Shown here in pieces: positions 22,157-35,700 of a stretch of DNA of 64,000 nucleotides (its first letter is position 1; the number at the start of each line of letters is the position of its first letter). The notes below the pieces were generated by a model. That model did no database searches and had not been told where the DNA came from. It saw nothing but the letters and a program-made list of their open reading frames with translations. Position numbers and translations under genes: made by a program. This DNA is from Actinostola sp. cb2023 (Eukaryota; Cnidaria; Anthozoa; Actiniaria; Actinostolidae): NCBI GenBank assembly GCA_033675265.1, contig JAUJYZ010001369.1, forward strand, positions 124,001 to 188,000, in the 5' to 3' direction.

Positions 22157-22686
22157 ATTCATAAATATTGATAATCATATTATATCTTCTCTAAAAAATA
22201 AGATAAGTTACACATTTTTGTTCCTTGTTTATATTTTGAAATTGTAAGGTTGGCGTTTTTCGTCATGAGATTTTGTTTCGCATGATTATGTAACTGGGAC
22301 TCCGTCGATTCCCTGATTTGTTTTACCCCTTGCTGCCAAGACTGGATAGTAGGCACCACCTATTGGCCCTGTAGACAGCAAAAAACGCGAACTATTAATA
22401 AAACAGTACAGAGAATGAACGAGAAGGGAAAAAAACAGAAATGAAAGGAATGGAAATATGCATAGTATGCAAACATAGTTGCATGTTCACGTGACAAGAA
22501 CTCGCTCCATTCCCCCTCAAGTTCCACATGAAACTGATCCCGTCCACCCGTCACGATTAGTACTGCACGGTTGTTTGCACAAATACAGGTGGTTGAAGTG
22601 TTATTAATCTAAACACTAAACCCTAGAAGTTCAAGTCGGAATAGTGGTTTATTCAGTACGGGATTCATTAGCAACTTTAAACTCTG

Positions 22687-25600
22687 ATGAGAGTGTTAAT
22701 ATTGTCGTCGCTGCGTAGAAAGACTGGCAACAACTCTACTGCCAGAAGAATAAGGTTAGTCGGTGTACGTGGACAAGCACGGTACAATAGGAGTGATCTT
22801 ACTATAACGGTTAACTAAGACACTAAATAAGCGATGGAAGATTATTCAGAGTCAAACCTTTATAGTTTATAAATTATGCAATAAAGACAATAGTCGCTAA
22901 TAGTCCAGGGACCACGAAGCACTCTTGAAAGTAGGGGGGCTGGATATAACTATAAGTTACCTCATATTCATAATAACGTAGAAGCTACCTGTCAACTAGC
23001 CTCCTTTGCAAAGGAGGCTACCTGTCAACCTGTCTGCTAACATAAATTTCCTCCCGGTTATAAACCCTCCCGGTTATTAAACCCACTTCATTAAGGTGTA
23101 CGTTGCAGACGGTTGAAAATATTTCCTGTGTGGTCTATAGCTACAGCTGTGTGCATGACCTTCAAAAGTCTGCAGTTACGTAACATCATTCCGTACCTTT
23201 TAGAGTCAATTGTTATTTCTTTTCTTTATTGAACAAACATGAAAGAACAGAAGAAAGATTTTGTCCAGTCACTGATTTTAATTTAAAAATGATATCAGCA
23301 CAATCACTTTTTCGTACCTTTTAGGGGTCGAAATGAAATGGCTTCGACAGTTCTTTTAAGTTATGTACCGGTCCCCCCCCCCCTTCAACCCCCCCCCGGG
23401 CCCCCCCCGGGCATTTGGTTGTTTATTTTCCCGGGGGTGTGGGAATTATACCACCGCATGGGAGGGGGTGTGCATGAATTTGAAAAGTCTGCAGTTACGT
23501 TTCGTGCATTATGTGTTCTCGAGAGAGCTTTCATTTGAAAAACATCGTTCACACTAGTGATGAAAGCGACGATAATCGTAGAGACTAGCTGTATTCAGTG
23601 TGAATCAATACATACGTTAAGCAGAATGGAAACCTCGCTCCTGTGTTGTTTTGTGACATTTTAAAGACCCCCCCCCCCCCCCCCCCCCCCCCCCGGGCAA
23701 ACCCCGGCCATTTGAACTTTTGGATTTTGGGTAGTTCAAAATCCCCTCCCCCGGACCAAAAAGTCGTTCAAATGCCCCACCCCAGGGCCATTTTAGGCGT
23801 TCCGCCACTATACTCCCGCGACATATACATGTATACATGTACATAGCTAGTAGTCCAATCAGCACAATATAGTTTTTAGTAACAAATAGAAATAGAAACA
23901 CCATTTCTGAAGCATTAAGCGAATGTAAACTTGTATTATATAAATTCTTATGACCTGTGAAAGGTCGTTGAAGCGAAAAAGTGACTACGTCGAGACACGA
24001 ACATCAAGCGATATAAGTTAGTATTATGAAATAATCGATCTCGCAATATTAAAATCTCTTTAGCTTTTGTCCCATGGCTTCTTTTGTTACTTGTCTAGTG
24101 CACGAGTTAAGCTTAAATGTATATATAAATATGGATAGATTTCTAAAGCCTAGTTCACACTATCCTCGTAATCGTACATGTAATTGTATAAAGGAGCGTC
24201 AATTAAAACCTCGTTTTAAAAGGTCGTTACCAGTCTTTAAAATGTCACAAAACAACACAGGAGCGAGGTTTCCATTCTGCTTAACGTCGTATTGATTCAC
24301 ACTGAATACAGCTAGTCTCTTGCGATTATCGTCGCTTTCATCACTAGTGTGAACAATTATTTTCAACTGAAAGCTCTCGAGAACACATAGCACGAAATCG
24401 AGGCAACTTGTTCAAATTCCCCACCCCCTCCCATGTGGTGGTCAAATTCCCCACCCCCGGGAAGAATAAACAGTCAAATGCCCGGGGTTTGCCGGGGGGG
24501 GGGGGGGGGGGGGGGGATGTTGAAGCTTCGATTTGACCGGTACATTATGCAGCCTATGATACCGTTTTCAAAACCGACTGCCGATCACCCCTACCACTTG
24601 GACAAAGGGAGTACACTGTTTAACTAAAATGCCCCGGGGGGACTCCCATATATAAAGTGGTTGGGATGCTCGTCGGAAATTTTGAAAATGACCCCTAAAA
24701 GGTACCTGAGTCTTGCCCAGGTGGGCATGGCAACAAATAATTTTTACCCCTAAAAGATACCAACTCTAAAGTGACAAAAGCTACAACTGTCATTCCGGCT
24801 GTCATTGTCTTATCTCGGGTATCTTATTTACAGGTACTGACAGACAAACACCCTACAAGGTAACGGCTTAGTCTCTTGTGGTCCTTTTAGATTTGTGACA
24901 CCCTAAGAGGTACCAAATTGCGGATCTGGACTCCTAAAAGATACGACGAGTATCCCAACCACTTTATATATGGGAGTTCCCCCCCCCCCCCCGGCTAAAA
25001 TGGTCACAATTAAACTTTGTTTTTTCAATAGAATGGATTTCAGACGTTTTTTCCCTCGCTTTTTCGGTCCCTGGACCTTCATTACTGATGGTGTTTTTCC
25101 CAACAGACAAGAATTGGTGGAGACACACATTAAATGTGATCTTGCTGGCATCAATCAGTTTGATGGTCCAGCATGTCTCAGTGACTATATTCAAGAACAT
25201 GGCATTGACTGTGTGATTGGTGTACATGCATGCAGAGCTGGATCCCTGCTTTTGGGTATGTTCTTCTTCTTTTGTTGTTGCTACCCCCGAAAGTAGTGAC
25301 CCCCCAAAAGCAACAGTAAAAATTGATACTTGCTAACAAATCCCGAAAGTAACGACCCCCCGAAAATAGCGATCCCCCTCTAGAGCAATGATTATATTAG
25401 ATGACGAACAGCACTAGCAAACAGCAGGGTCATTCCACAGTATTTTGTACCTGAAGATCAGTTTTTGAAATGTCTTTAAATTGGCCCAAATTATGTTTTA
25501 AAATGTAGTCAGCATTGTTGCATAAATTATAATGAATTATAAAAAATCATGAAATCAGTGTTGCGGAGACTACAAATATCTTTTTTACAGCACAGTCAAC

Positions 25601-26666
25601 TTCAACCATGTGTTTTAGAAAGTAGACCAGTATTAGAAGATATCCAGTGGTCAGCTATGCTGTATTTGGCTTCCAATAGTGAATTGTAGTCTTCGCAACA
25701 TTTTTACACCTTAAAGTTTTGTTTATGAGTGACCAAATGAAAGAACTTTGACCCAAGTGTGATAAGTTCTAATTTACACTTAGAGATAAGTTGTACTACA
25801 TCAACATGTCCTGAATTTTTTCTCATAATTAAAGGGCAAAAAATCAAATTGTTTTTCTGTTGCGGAGACTACAATTTTGTTGCGGAGACTACAACTGTTG
25901 AGAGGTAAATCTAAAATGTCAGGTATAATTTGAGCCAAACTGATAAAAATATAATAGCAAATGTCTAGATTCATGTCTTCTCTGTATGTGAGAACAAAAT
26001 ACAGCAGAATCCACTGTTTTGTGGCTTAGTACAACCACTTTGCACTACATGTTTACCATTCTCAACCAATATTAGGAGACTGGGCACTAGTAAACTTCTG
26101 AGCATATGCAGTTTACATTTTTAGAGTATTGTGGGTAATTTTATTTGGCTTGACAACTTTGTAAGGCGTGTAAGACCTAAATTTCTCAGTGATCGAATTT
26201 CACTTTCTCTAGCAGTACTGAAATGTTATGATTTTTATTACATGATGTAGTCTCCGTAACGTAGTCTCCGCAACAGCACCATCATTTAAAATTGTTAATT
26301 GTGATGGGAATACATGCATACAAGTTAAATGGTTTGGCATCACATTAAACCAGATAGCATGCCCTAAAGTTTAAGACAGACAGACACTGTAAATTATCCC
26401 AGATTCAGATTACTTGATGTGTAGTGTGGTGGATCGAGCAAATTGACAGAATCTGTACATGTACTTGATTGCATTGTGTCTTTTGATCATTATAGTAATT
26501 GAATTTTGCTTATGATATTGTCACATTGTGCTCAAACTTCAAAATTTGTTCTTAACTGCTTAGTCCTTGTTGTTAATTGCTGCATTTGAATCAAAGTACC
26601 TGATGTACATGTAGTCTCCGCAACAGCACCACCATTTAAAATTATGGGTTTTGATGGGAATATGTG

Positions 26667-26703
<37 letters not shown>

Positions 26704-29700
26704 TTAATTCTTGAAAAAGCGCATTACATATAAATCTCAATGCTCTTTACAAGTGAGTAAGAAAATATAGAAAATAAAAATAGATGTGAAATGTTTTGGT
26801 ATTTATATAAACTAGATAGAAAGCCCTTTAGTGTAAAGCAGACAGACATTTCAGATTTATCATAGATTCAGAGAACTTTTCACGTTAGTGTGATGTATTG
26901 AAAATAAAGATTTTTCTGTGTAGTCTCCACAATAGTCTGGCAGCAAATGTCATGAAATAAAGTCCCGTGGGAATTTCGTGATGAAAGCAAGCCACTAGTC
27001 TAGATGTGTTAAGTGGACCCTAAATAACATGAAAAGTGTTGGTGCCAACTTTGCAACTTGCACGGGCGGGATTTATGGGAGGTGGAAAATGTGACGTATA
27101 AATCCCAGCATGGAAACGAGGCTCAAACATGAAATTGCCTATAACTTTCCACAATTTGTGTAAAAGCTTACCAAAATCACCCAAGTAATGTTACTCTGTG
27201 TTCCAAACACGAACATATGGATTTTAGGGATTAGTGTGGTCACGTGACCAAGCTAGCATGAAAACAAGGCTGACATAAAAGTTGCACTGGAGAGCCTGTT
27301 AACATCTCCAGAACAGCACACAAAGTGACTTATTTATAAGCATTGCAGGTGGATGTCATGTATGCAGACAGACATGCTTATAGGAAAGTGTTGTCACGTG
27401 ACTAAGATAGCATGAAAACGAGGCGGAGACAAAAATCGCATTATCACATGGAACTATTTAATTAAGCTTTAAGTTATTTTTAGAGATGATCACCAAGTAC
27501 TTCCGTCAATCTTCGCAAATGACATAATGAACTATGCACGTATGATTCCTGTGCAGTACCTTGCTGATATGTCATCTTTGAAAGAATCAGATCATGCCCA
27601 CATCTATGCAGAGTTCATCCAAGGAAACTGGGTAGTGAACAAGAACGCCAAGTGCCGTTCTGCACAGTATTTAGGAACCGACAATGCACTGCAACACATC
27701 AACTGATCCATGAAGGTGTGTGGAGGATTGGTTGGCATTACGCTAAATCAAGGTGCTTAGACGAAGTTCTTCCTGATATCCCCAGAGCTTGCAATGCTAG
27801 TTGACTGACAAGCAAAGAACATGGTGGGTGTCTCTTACGAGACTTGCATAAGGTCGCCATCATAGCCTTGCTACTGTCTTAGCACGTGAAGAGAAAGGCA
27901 TAGAACATTAAATATCTCTGATGCAAGTACCAACCTGTTTAACCTTGTGACAAAGGTGGTTATGCCAGAAATGGTGAAAGAATGATTTGTATGAACAAAG
28001 TGAGATTGGCAGGACACTGTTCGATTCTTTTGTTGAAGGAGCGAGTCAGAGAAAATAAAATTTTGATCACCAATGAAGAAGCGAAAACGCCTAACGTGGA
28101 AAACAGGTGCAAAGGTCGTGAAGGCGAAAGCAGCAGACAATGTCGTAGAACTTAAGAGGACAGGTCCCTTTTCGCGCGTATGAATCGATATCAAGGAAAC
28201 TGTTGGCAAATATTTGATAGTCTCATGATCGTTGTTTGCTGCTGATGGCACAGTGCTGCACTGTTCAGCCAAAAGTACTAGATACTGTAATGAACATCCT
28301 AGAGAAGTTGAATAATAGGGGGAACAACATGAGTGTATAGTTAGTCCAAATAGTGAAGATCAAGTGAAAGTCGCTATACATTTAGATACACTAGAAGTGC
28401 AGTCATGCACTTGACAAAACCAGAATGGATGAAAAATTGTGCACAGCTCAGAAGCTGAACACCTCAGTAACCATATCATACACGCACAGTCAAAGTAATG
28501 AAGTGCGTTTAATTTTTGATAGATACGATTTACCACTGTCCCTCAAAGCGGCCACCAGGATTAGACGGCAAAGCGACCAAGCACCATGCAGTGTATTATC
28601 GCATCACCGACTCAACTGATACACATAGCCAAAGTCCCAATGAAGAGACTCCTGTCACACACGAATACCACTGAAGATGGAGCTCACCGTCTATCTGGGC
28701 CAGAAGGTTAAAGAGTATGCTAAGCGTAGTGGAAAGCAACTAGTGTTGGCAAGGGGAAGCGAGTGCCAAGCAACACACAAGGATGTCAGATATCTACAGC
28801 CGAGTAACCAAGAAGAAGCTGATACGAAGATGATCGTGCGATGCCCTTGATGCTATTGTTCATGGTGCAACCGAACTGCAGATTCACTCTCCCAACACAG
28901 ATGTCTTTATCCTCGCTCTAAGGTGTTACCCGGAACTGTGCAACAACACCTTGTTTGTCACGGGAAGAGGGCAGCACCTATCGTGTGATTGAGCTGCGGT
29001 CAATTGTTGAAACTCTTTGGCCGGAGAAGACAGCAGCGCTTCCAGCATTTCACACCCTAAGCGGAGCTGACAACACAGGAAGTTTTTCTGGAAGAGGAAT
29101 GCTTCTGTGTTGGAAGATATTCGCAGAAGCTGACCAATCCATCACCACTTTCCTCACGCATCTTGGGCAAGCTGCTCAGCCAGATGACGAGATCGCTGCA
29201 GCCATCGAGAAGTTTCTATCTCTGTTTCTATCTATGTATTCCCGCGTATATACATGTTTCTGACATTTAATAACTGATGGATTTCAGTATATGTCACGTC
29301 ATTGATGGATTTCAGTGCTATATCACACTCAACCCTCAGTTAATCATTTTTCGTGGGGTTATTTCTTCTTTAGCCATCGAGAACTAGTTCGTCTGCCAGC
29401 CGTATATCTGTCGAGACCAAGAATCGCCACTTTCAAAGAGCTGCGATGGTTCTTCTTCAGGAAGAAGCAAGCACAATCCGACAGGTTGCCACCACCAGGC
29501 TGGGCTGCACCAGGCAATCCTGCGAGCTCATTATCAAATGATGGTCTTGAACAGAAATAATCTAACAAATCCAGAGCTATCATCATCACAACATTATGGA
29601 TGACGGACGAATCAAGTTGAATGGCTACTGGTTATGACAAAGCTGCCACCAGTCCTTGAAGCCATTCAACTAGTTCTAACGGTGTTCCACTAACCGCTGT

Positions 29701-32700
29701 CAGTGCCACAAAGCTGAGTTAAACTGCACAGACCTCTGCACCTGCTCCGACACTGGGGAGACCAGTGATAATGATGTTCAGGAGGAAGATGTACATTACT
29801 GGACACAGCTAAAGACATGTCCGATAGTGATGATGACTAGTTTATAGTCCAAGAGGATAATGTACATGCATATAATATGTACATGAGTGAGCCACATGGA
29901 AGATCAGTCGGCAGCTTTAATAAATGATAACCAGGCATTTTGTATGTTTGAAAGATTATTGCAGATTTTGAGATACTTGTAGAAAAAGAAAGCGTTGTGC
30001 ACAATATAAGGCTGTAGTTTCGTGCTATATTGCATCACTGTTCTGAATAACTTATTTAAGTAACTTATTTAATAACACAATGTTTATTTAAAAATTGGTG
30101 ATCTTCTCTAAAAATAACTTAAAGCTTAATTAAATAGTTCCATGTGATAATGCGATTTTTGTCTCCGCCTCGTTTTCATGCTATCTTAGTCACGTGACAA
30201 CCCTTTCCTATAAGCATGTCTGTCTGCATACATGACATCCACCTGCAAGGCTTATAAATAAGTCACTTTGTGTGCTGTTCTGGAGATGTTAACAGGCTCT
30301 CCAGTGCAACTTTTGTGTCAGCCTCGTTTTCATGCTAGCTTGGTCACGTGACCACACTAATCCCTAAAATCCATATGTTCGTGTTTGGAACACAGAGTAA
30401 CATTACTTGGGTGATTTTGGTAAGCTTTTACACAAATTGTGGAAAGTTATAGGCAATTTCATGTTTGAGCCTCGTTTCCATGCTGGGATTTATATGTCAC
30501 ATTTTCCACCTCCCATAAATCCCGCCCGTGCAAGTTGCAAAGTGGCACCAACACTTTTCATGTTATTTAGGGTCCCCTTAACACATCTAGACTAGTGGCT
30601 TGCTTTCATCATGAAATTCCCACGGGATCACACATGCTGCCGGACTACAACAGCCATATAACTTAGTGTGACACTCCAATCATGTGATTAGGGGTGAATC
30701 ATACTACTCTTGTTCATAGCTCTAATAGACATTCACCATACAAAAGTGAAATGAATCTCCTATGCACTCTAGATTTAAAGATATGTATGGGAAAAGTCTC
30801 TGAATGTAGTCTCCGCAACAGACGACTTACTGTGGAATGACCCAGCACGTAAAGAGCCAGAACATTTACTGCTACTCATAAGCAAATGTAACAAAAGCAA
30901 TAGCAATAATAAAACACGTTCTAGATTGGCCTGTGAATATTTCTTGTGTACACGGTATCGTTTAGGTACACAGTATGGCTCCTAAAAGTTAACGGTTTTA
31001 GCACCCCGAAAGTAGCGATCCCCCGAAAGTAACAGTTACCTAAGGTTGCTAAATCCAAAAGTAATGACCTCGCTACTTTCGGAATTTTACGGTATACTCC
31101 AGTTTCGTATTGTTTTATAGAGATGACCGCTATGCTTGACAAAAGACGAATTTGCTTAGGCTTAGTCTCAATTCAGAGAACAGTCCGTGCAAATTCAAAA
31201 ATGTTTCTATTATTTTCATGTCAACATGTTGTCGTGTTTTTGTTGATATTTGTGAATAATTTACACTGACTTGAGGCTAACCCTGTACAAATGCGTCTGA
31301 TGTCGATTTTATAAGTACAGCAGTTTTACAACGGGATCTGTGAACGTGAAAAGGGACTGTTGGACTTTTAGAAAATAACTCTATGGAAATAAATTATTAT
31401 CAATTGGATGAAGTTGTCCTTCAGCTCTCATTAATCTTATTCTGATAGCATCTGAGCTTTCGCCGTCTAAAACATCTTGTCTATGGTATCTCCGGAGATT
31501 GGTAAAATATTCTGTGACCAGGGAGTTGAGGCCTTGGTCCATGGAGCTACATGTATATGCGTGGAGCATAACTTAAAACAATAGGTCTTTGCATTTGAGG
31601 AATGCATGAAATTCAAAGACCTATTGTAACAGTTATTACTACAATCATTCCTTCCTATTATCCTCACTTGTTCACTCTAGCATTATTTCTTAATATTTTT
31701 TAGACTGCCAAATACCATATTGCATTGTTTTTGGTGGGACAGACATCAATGAGTATTACCAGGATGAATATCAGATGGAAATAATGACCAAGGCTGTTAC
31801 AAAGGCCAGGTTAGAGCACAGGGAACCCAACTAATTCTTCTGCGGCTATTGTTAAAAATGAAAAGATATCTAGTGTCTTATTTATTTGTTTGTTGGGCTC
31901 TCTTTGGTACTATGTATAGTATATATGCAGATTATTGCCTATATTTAGTCATTCACTATGGTAGGATCGAGTATAAGGGGTGGGGATTGGAGGAGACCCC
32001 CCCCCCCCCCCCCCTCAGTGCCCCTCCCAGTCCCCAGGGATTACCCTGCATTAAATAAATAAAGGCGTCTATCTACATTTGTATCTCAGTGCCTCTCCAA
32101 TCCCTACCCTTTGGGCAGCCACACAGGCTAGGAAAGGAGAAAATGTCGCAATTAATATCCTATTGAACATCAATGCAGTTGATTGTGGGTATAAAAAAGA
32201 TTTTATAAATAAATAAAAATAAATAAAGTCAGTTTAACATATATAATTTGATCCAGTTGTACTTACTTTCTTTTTGAACAAAAAGTACTTAGTGGCATTC
32301 AGTGAGGCAATGAAGAGCCAAGCAGGCAAATTATGGGTACAGTGTTAATTTATATGTCAACAAATTGGTGATGATGATGATGATGATACACCATCACTTG
32401 CTAATGACTTGCAGTTGAAATGTCGCAGTCAACTGATACATTGTTTATTGAACAATATTGCCAGACAGTTAGATAAGCATATCTACTTACATTTCATTTA
32501 CAGCCAAGTCATCGAGACAGGGTTGTGGTACAGCCTCAAGGTGGGTATTATGTGTGTTAATGTTTTACACAATATAAGATTTACGTATTTCTTTACTTGC
32601 TTATTTTCATTCCATCTTTGATGACAGCTGTCTCTGTGAGCCAATCAGAAGATTACACACAGACCTTGAAGTGCCAACAGATCTGTAAGTATCTGGATAT

Positions 32701-35700
32701 GGAAGATTGTTATGATGATGATGACAGTGATGACTGACATTAATGGTAACAGTGTAATGGTGGTGGTCCAGAGTTACATTCATGGTGTAATTAGTGCTAG
32801 TGACTAGAAGGCTTTATACATGTATGGTGGGGTTACATGGTGATCAAGGTTTTGGATGGTAAAATGATTAAGCTGATGGTTATTTCAGATGTAATGATAA
32901 TGATGGTAATAAATAGCCTTCTCAACAGGCAGCCCCTTTGGGCTTCCTGTGGCTAGGAGAGAGGAGATTGGGAAGGATGTATTCCCTTCCCCTTCCGTTA
33001 CCACAGGTTACCCATCTAGTAGAGTCCAGTCCCCAATTACTGGAGTAGCCTGCAGAGAAGGCCAGGTGATGATGTCCAGTAAAATTAGTGAAGACACTGT
33101 TTCAGCAAATTATTTTTTGATGTAAAATCATCCTCTTAATAGTTTTAGACCTACTGCAACAAAACAAGAACAGTTTACAGAATGCAGTAAGTGTTAAGCA
33201 CATGCATGCAGGCCAGTAGTAGACCCATAGACCCAAGGGGGGGGGGGGGGGGGGGGGAGGCAGGCACTCCTATATAAGAGTAGTGGGGATGCTCCTTGCA
33301 CCTTTTAGGGTTGGTACCTGCACTAATAGGCTGTTTAAACCTAAAATGATTGTGTACTGTTAATAAGAGTTATCCCAGTACCATTAAGGGTTGGCACCAC
33401 TTACTGTACATGCAGGCGCCCCCCACTCTTAAGTATATCCAGCCCCTTTCAAGGGTGCTCCACAATCCCTGTATCCTGGTACCATTAAGGGTTGGCACCA
33501 CTTACTGTACATGCAGGCGCCCCCCACTCTTAAGTATATCCAGCCCCTTTCAAGGGTGCTCCACAATCCCTGTATCCTGGTACCATTAAGGGTTGGCACC
33601 ACTTACTGTACATGCAGGCGCCCCCCACTCTTAAGTATATCCAGCCCCTTTCAAGGGTGCTCCACAATCCCTGTATCCTGGTACCATTAAGGGTTGGCAC
33701 CACTTACTGTACATGCAGGCGCCCCCCACTCTTAAGTATATCCAGCCCCTTTCAAGGGTGCTCCACAATCCCTGTATCCTGGTACCTTTTAGGGTTGGCA
33801 CCACTTACTGTACATGCAGGCGCCCCCCACTCTTAAGTATATCCAGCCCCTTTCAAGGGTGCTCCACAATCCCTGTATCCTGGTACCATTAAGGGTTGGC
33901 ACCACTTACTGTACATGCAGGCGCCCCCCACTCTTAAGTATATCCAGCCCCTTTCAAGGGTGCTCCACAATCCCTGTATCCTGGTACCTTTTAGGGTTGG
34001 CACCACTTACTGTACATGCAGGGGGCCCCCCACTCTTAAGTATATCCAGCCCCTTTCAAGGGTGCTCCACAATCCCTGTATCCTGGTACCTTTTAGGGTT
34101 GGCACCACTTACTGTACATGCAGGGGGCCCCCCACTCTTAAGTATATCCAGCCCCTTTCAAGGGTGCTCCACAATCCCTGTATCCTGGTACCATTAAGGG
34201 TTGGCACCACTTACTGTACATGCAGGCGCCCCCCACTCTTAAGTATATCCAGCCCCTTTCAAGGGTGCTCCACAATCCCTGTATCCTGGTACCCTTTTAG
34301 GGTTGGCACCACTTACTGTACATGCAGGCGCCCCCCACTCTTAAGTATATCCAGCCCCTTTCAAGGGTGCTCCACAATCCCTGTATCCTGGTACCTTTTA
34401 GGGTTGGCACCACTTACTGTACATGGAGGGGGCCCCCCACTCTTAAGTATATCCAGCCCCTTTCAAGGGTGCTCCACAATCCCTGTATCCTGGTACCTTT
34501 TAGGGTTGGCACCACTTACTGTACATGGAGGGGGCCCCCCACTCTTAAGTATATCCAGCCCCTTTCAAGGGTGCTCCACAATCCCTGTATCCTGGTACCT
34601 TTTAGGGTTGGCACCACTTACTGTACATGCAGGGGGCCCCCCACTCTTAAGTATATCCAGCCCCTTTCAAGGGTGCTCCACAATCCCTGTATCCTGGTAC
34701 CTTTTAGGGTATTTGCCTACCAGGAAACGAACAATGCCATGCCCACAAGGTCTAGATTCTGGTACCTTTTACAACAGAGCATTCAAATTATTTTATTTAC
34801 ATGTATATAATTATTCCCACCATGTACCACTCTTTATATGTGAGTTCCCTCGGAGGTAGTATAGACATCCTGCTGCAGAGTTACACTGTATGTTTGAATA
34901 ATAAATTTTGGATACCAAAAAAACACAGCAAAATCAAGGATAAACATACAATTTTCCTTTCTAGTTAATCTTTTTACTCATTGCTGGTTTAAGGCGAGTT
35001 AAGGATCCACTCTTTTTAGCACAAGCTGTGTCAGGTAAGATAAATGTTGATTTTTGCGTTGTGATACAACAATTTATAAAAGGCCCTCCCTCCCTCCCTA
35101 GGCCACCCTTCCTGAAAAATTAAAAAAATATTTCAATTGTAAAAACATTTTTTTTCCCTTTATAATTCTCACAAGAGTGGCATAGACAGGACAACAGGAT
35201 CTACCTTGTTATTGTTGGACCCGAGGTAATTATTTACTCTCTAACCAACCAATCTCCAGTAAACATGATCACTACTCTGAACATACTTTAGTGAGCTGTA
35301 ACATGTATTGCTTGTAAGCTCATATTCACTTCCATGTGCCACATATTGGTGGCTATAGCTATTCTCTGTAAATTGCTGCTCACTCTTCTACATGTATATC
35401 CTGCACCCTTGGAAAGTGGGGCTGAGGAGAAGGGCAGAGAAGAGGAAGTAGTCGCAGGGTTTTGAAAGGATGTCAACCTATGTGGAAATACCCCAGATGT
35501 TTGCAATCAGGCTCACCATTAATTATCAAACACTTTGACCATCATTATTTTGTTCTATTTTCAGTTAGATGAAGAATTTACATCAGAGGTGAAAGCCAAA
35601 GTACAAGTGTACGTCAAACTTTAATCGTACAAGAACATTATTTTCTTTGGTTTCTCATAGTTCTTTTCTTTCTAATTCAGGCTACCTGGTATATGTTTAA

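Larger units (their letters stand above)
25427..30843 (+). mobile_element. 5.4-kb decayed DNA transposon (possibly Academ-like)
   Basis: Ends are a 16-bp perfect inverted repeat, GGGTCATTCCACAGTA, flanked by AGCA on both sides (25423-25426, 30844-30847), a candidate 4-bp target duplication. Subterminal copies of TGTTGCGGAGACTACA occur in both orientations (about 25558, 25688, 25858, 25879, 26246, 26260, 26611, 26920, 30807). An inner pair of ~550-bp inverted repeats flanks a broken protein-coding core (27490-29830). It occupies most of intron 2 of the GLT1D1-type gene, in the same orientation. The Academ suggestion rests on the 4-bp duplication and the nuclease-like core only. Confidence 0.75.

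Noticed and set aside
27871..28272. 133-codon minus-strand protein
   Set aside because: Antisense shadow of the broken transposon ORF, whose plus-strand blocks are recognisable at both sides.
33350..34859. Repetitive proteins of 79 to 314 codons
   Set aside because: The 101-bp array is open in more than one frame; unit length is not a multiple of three, so the peptide cycles with a 303-bp period. No start context or domain.
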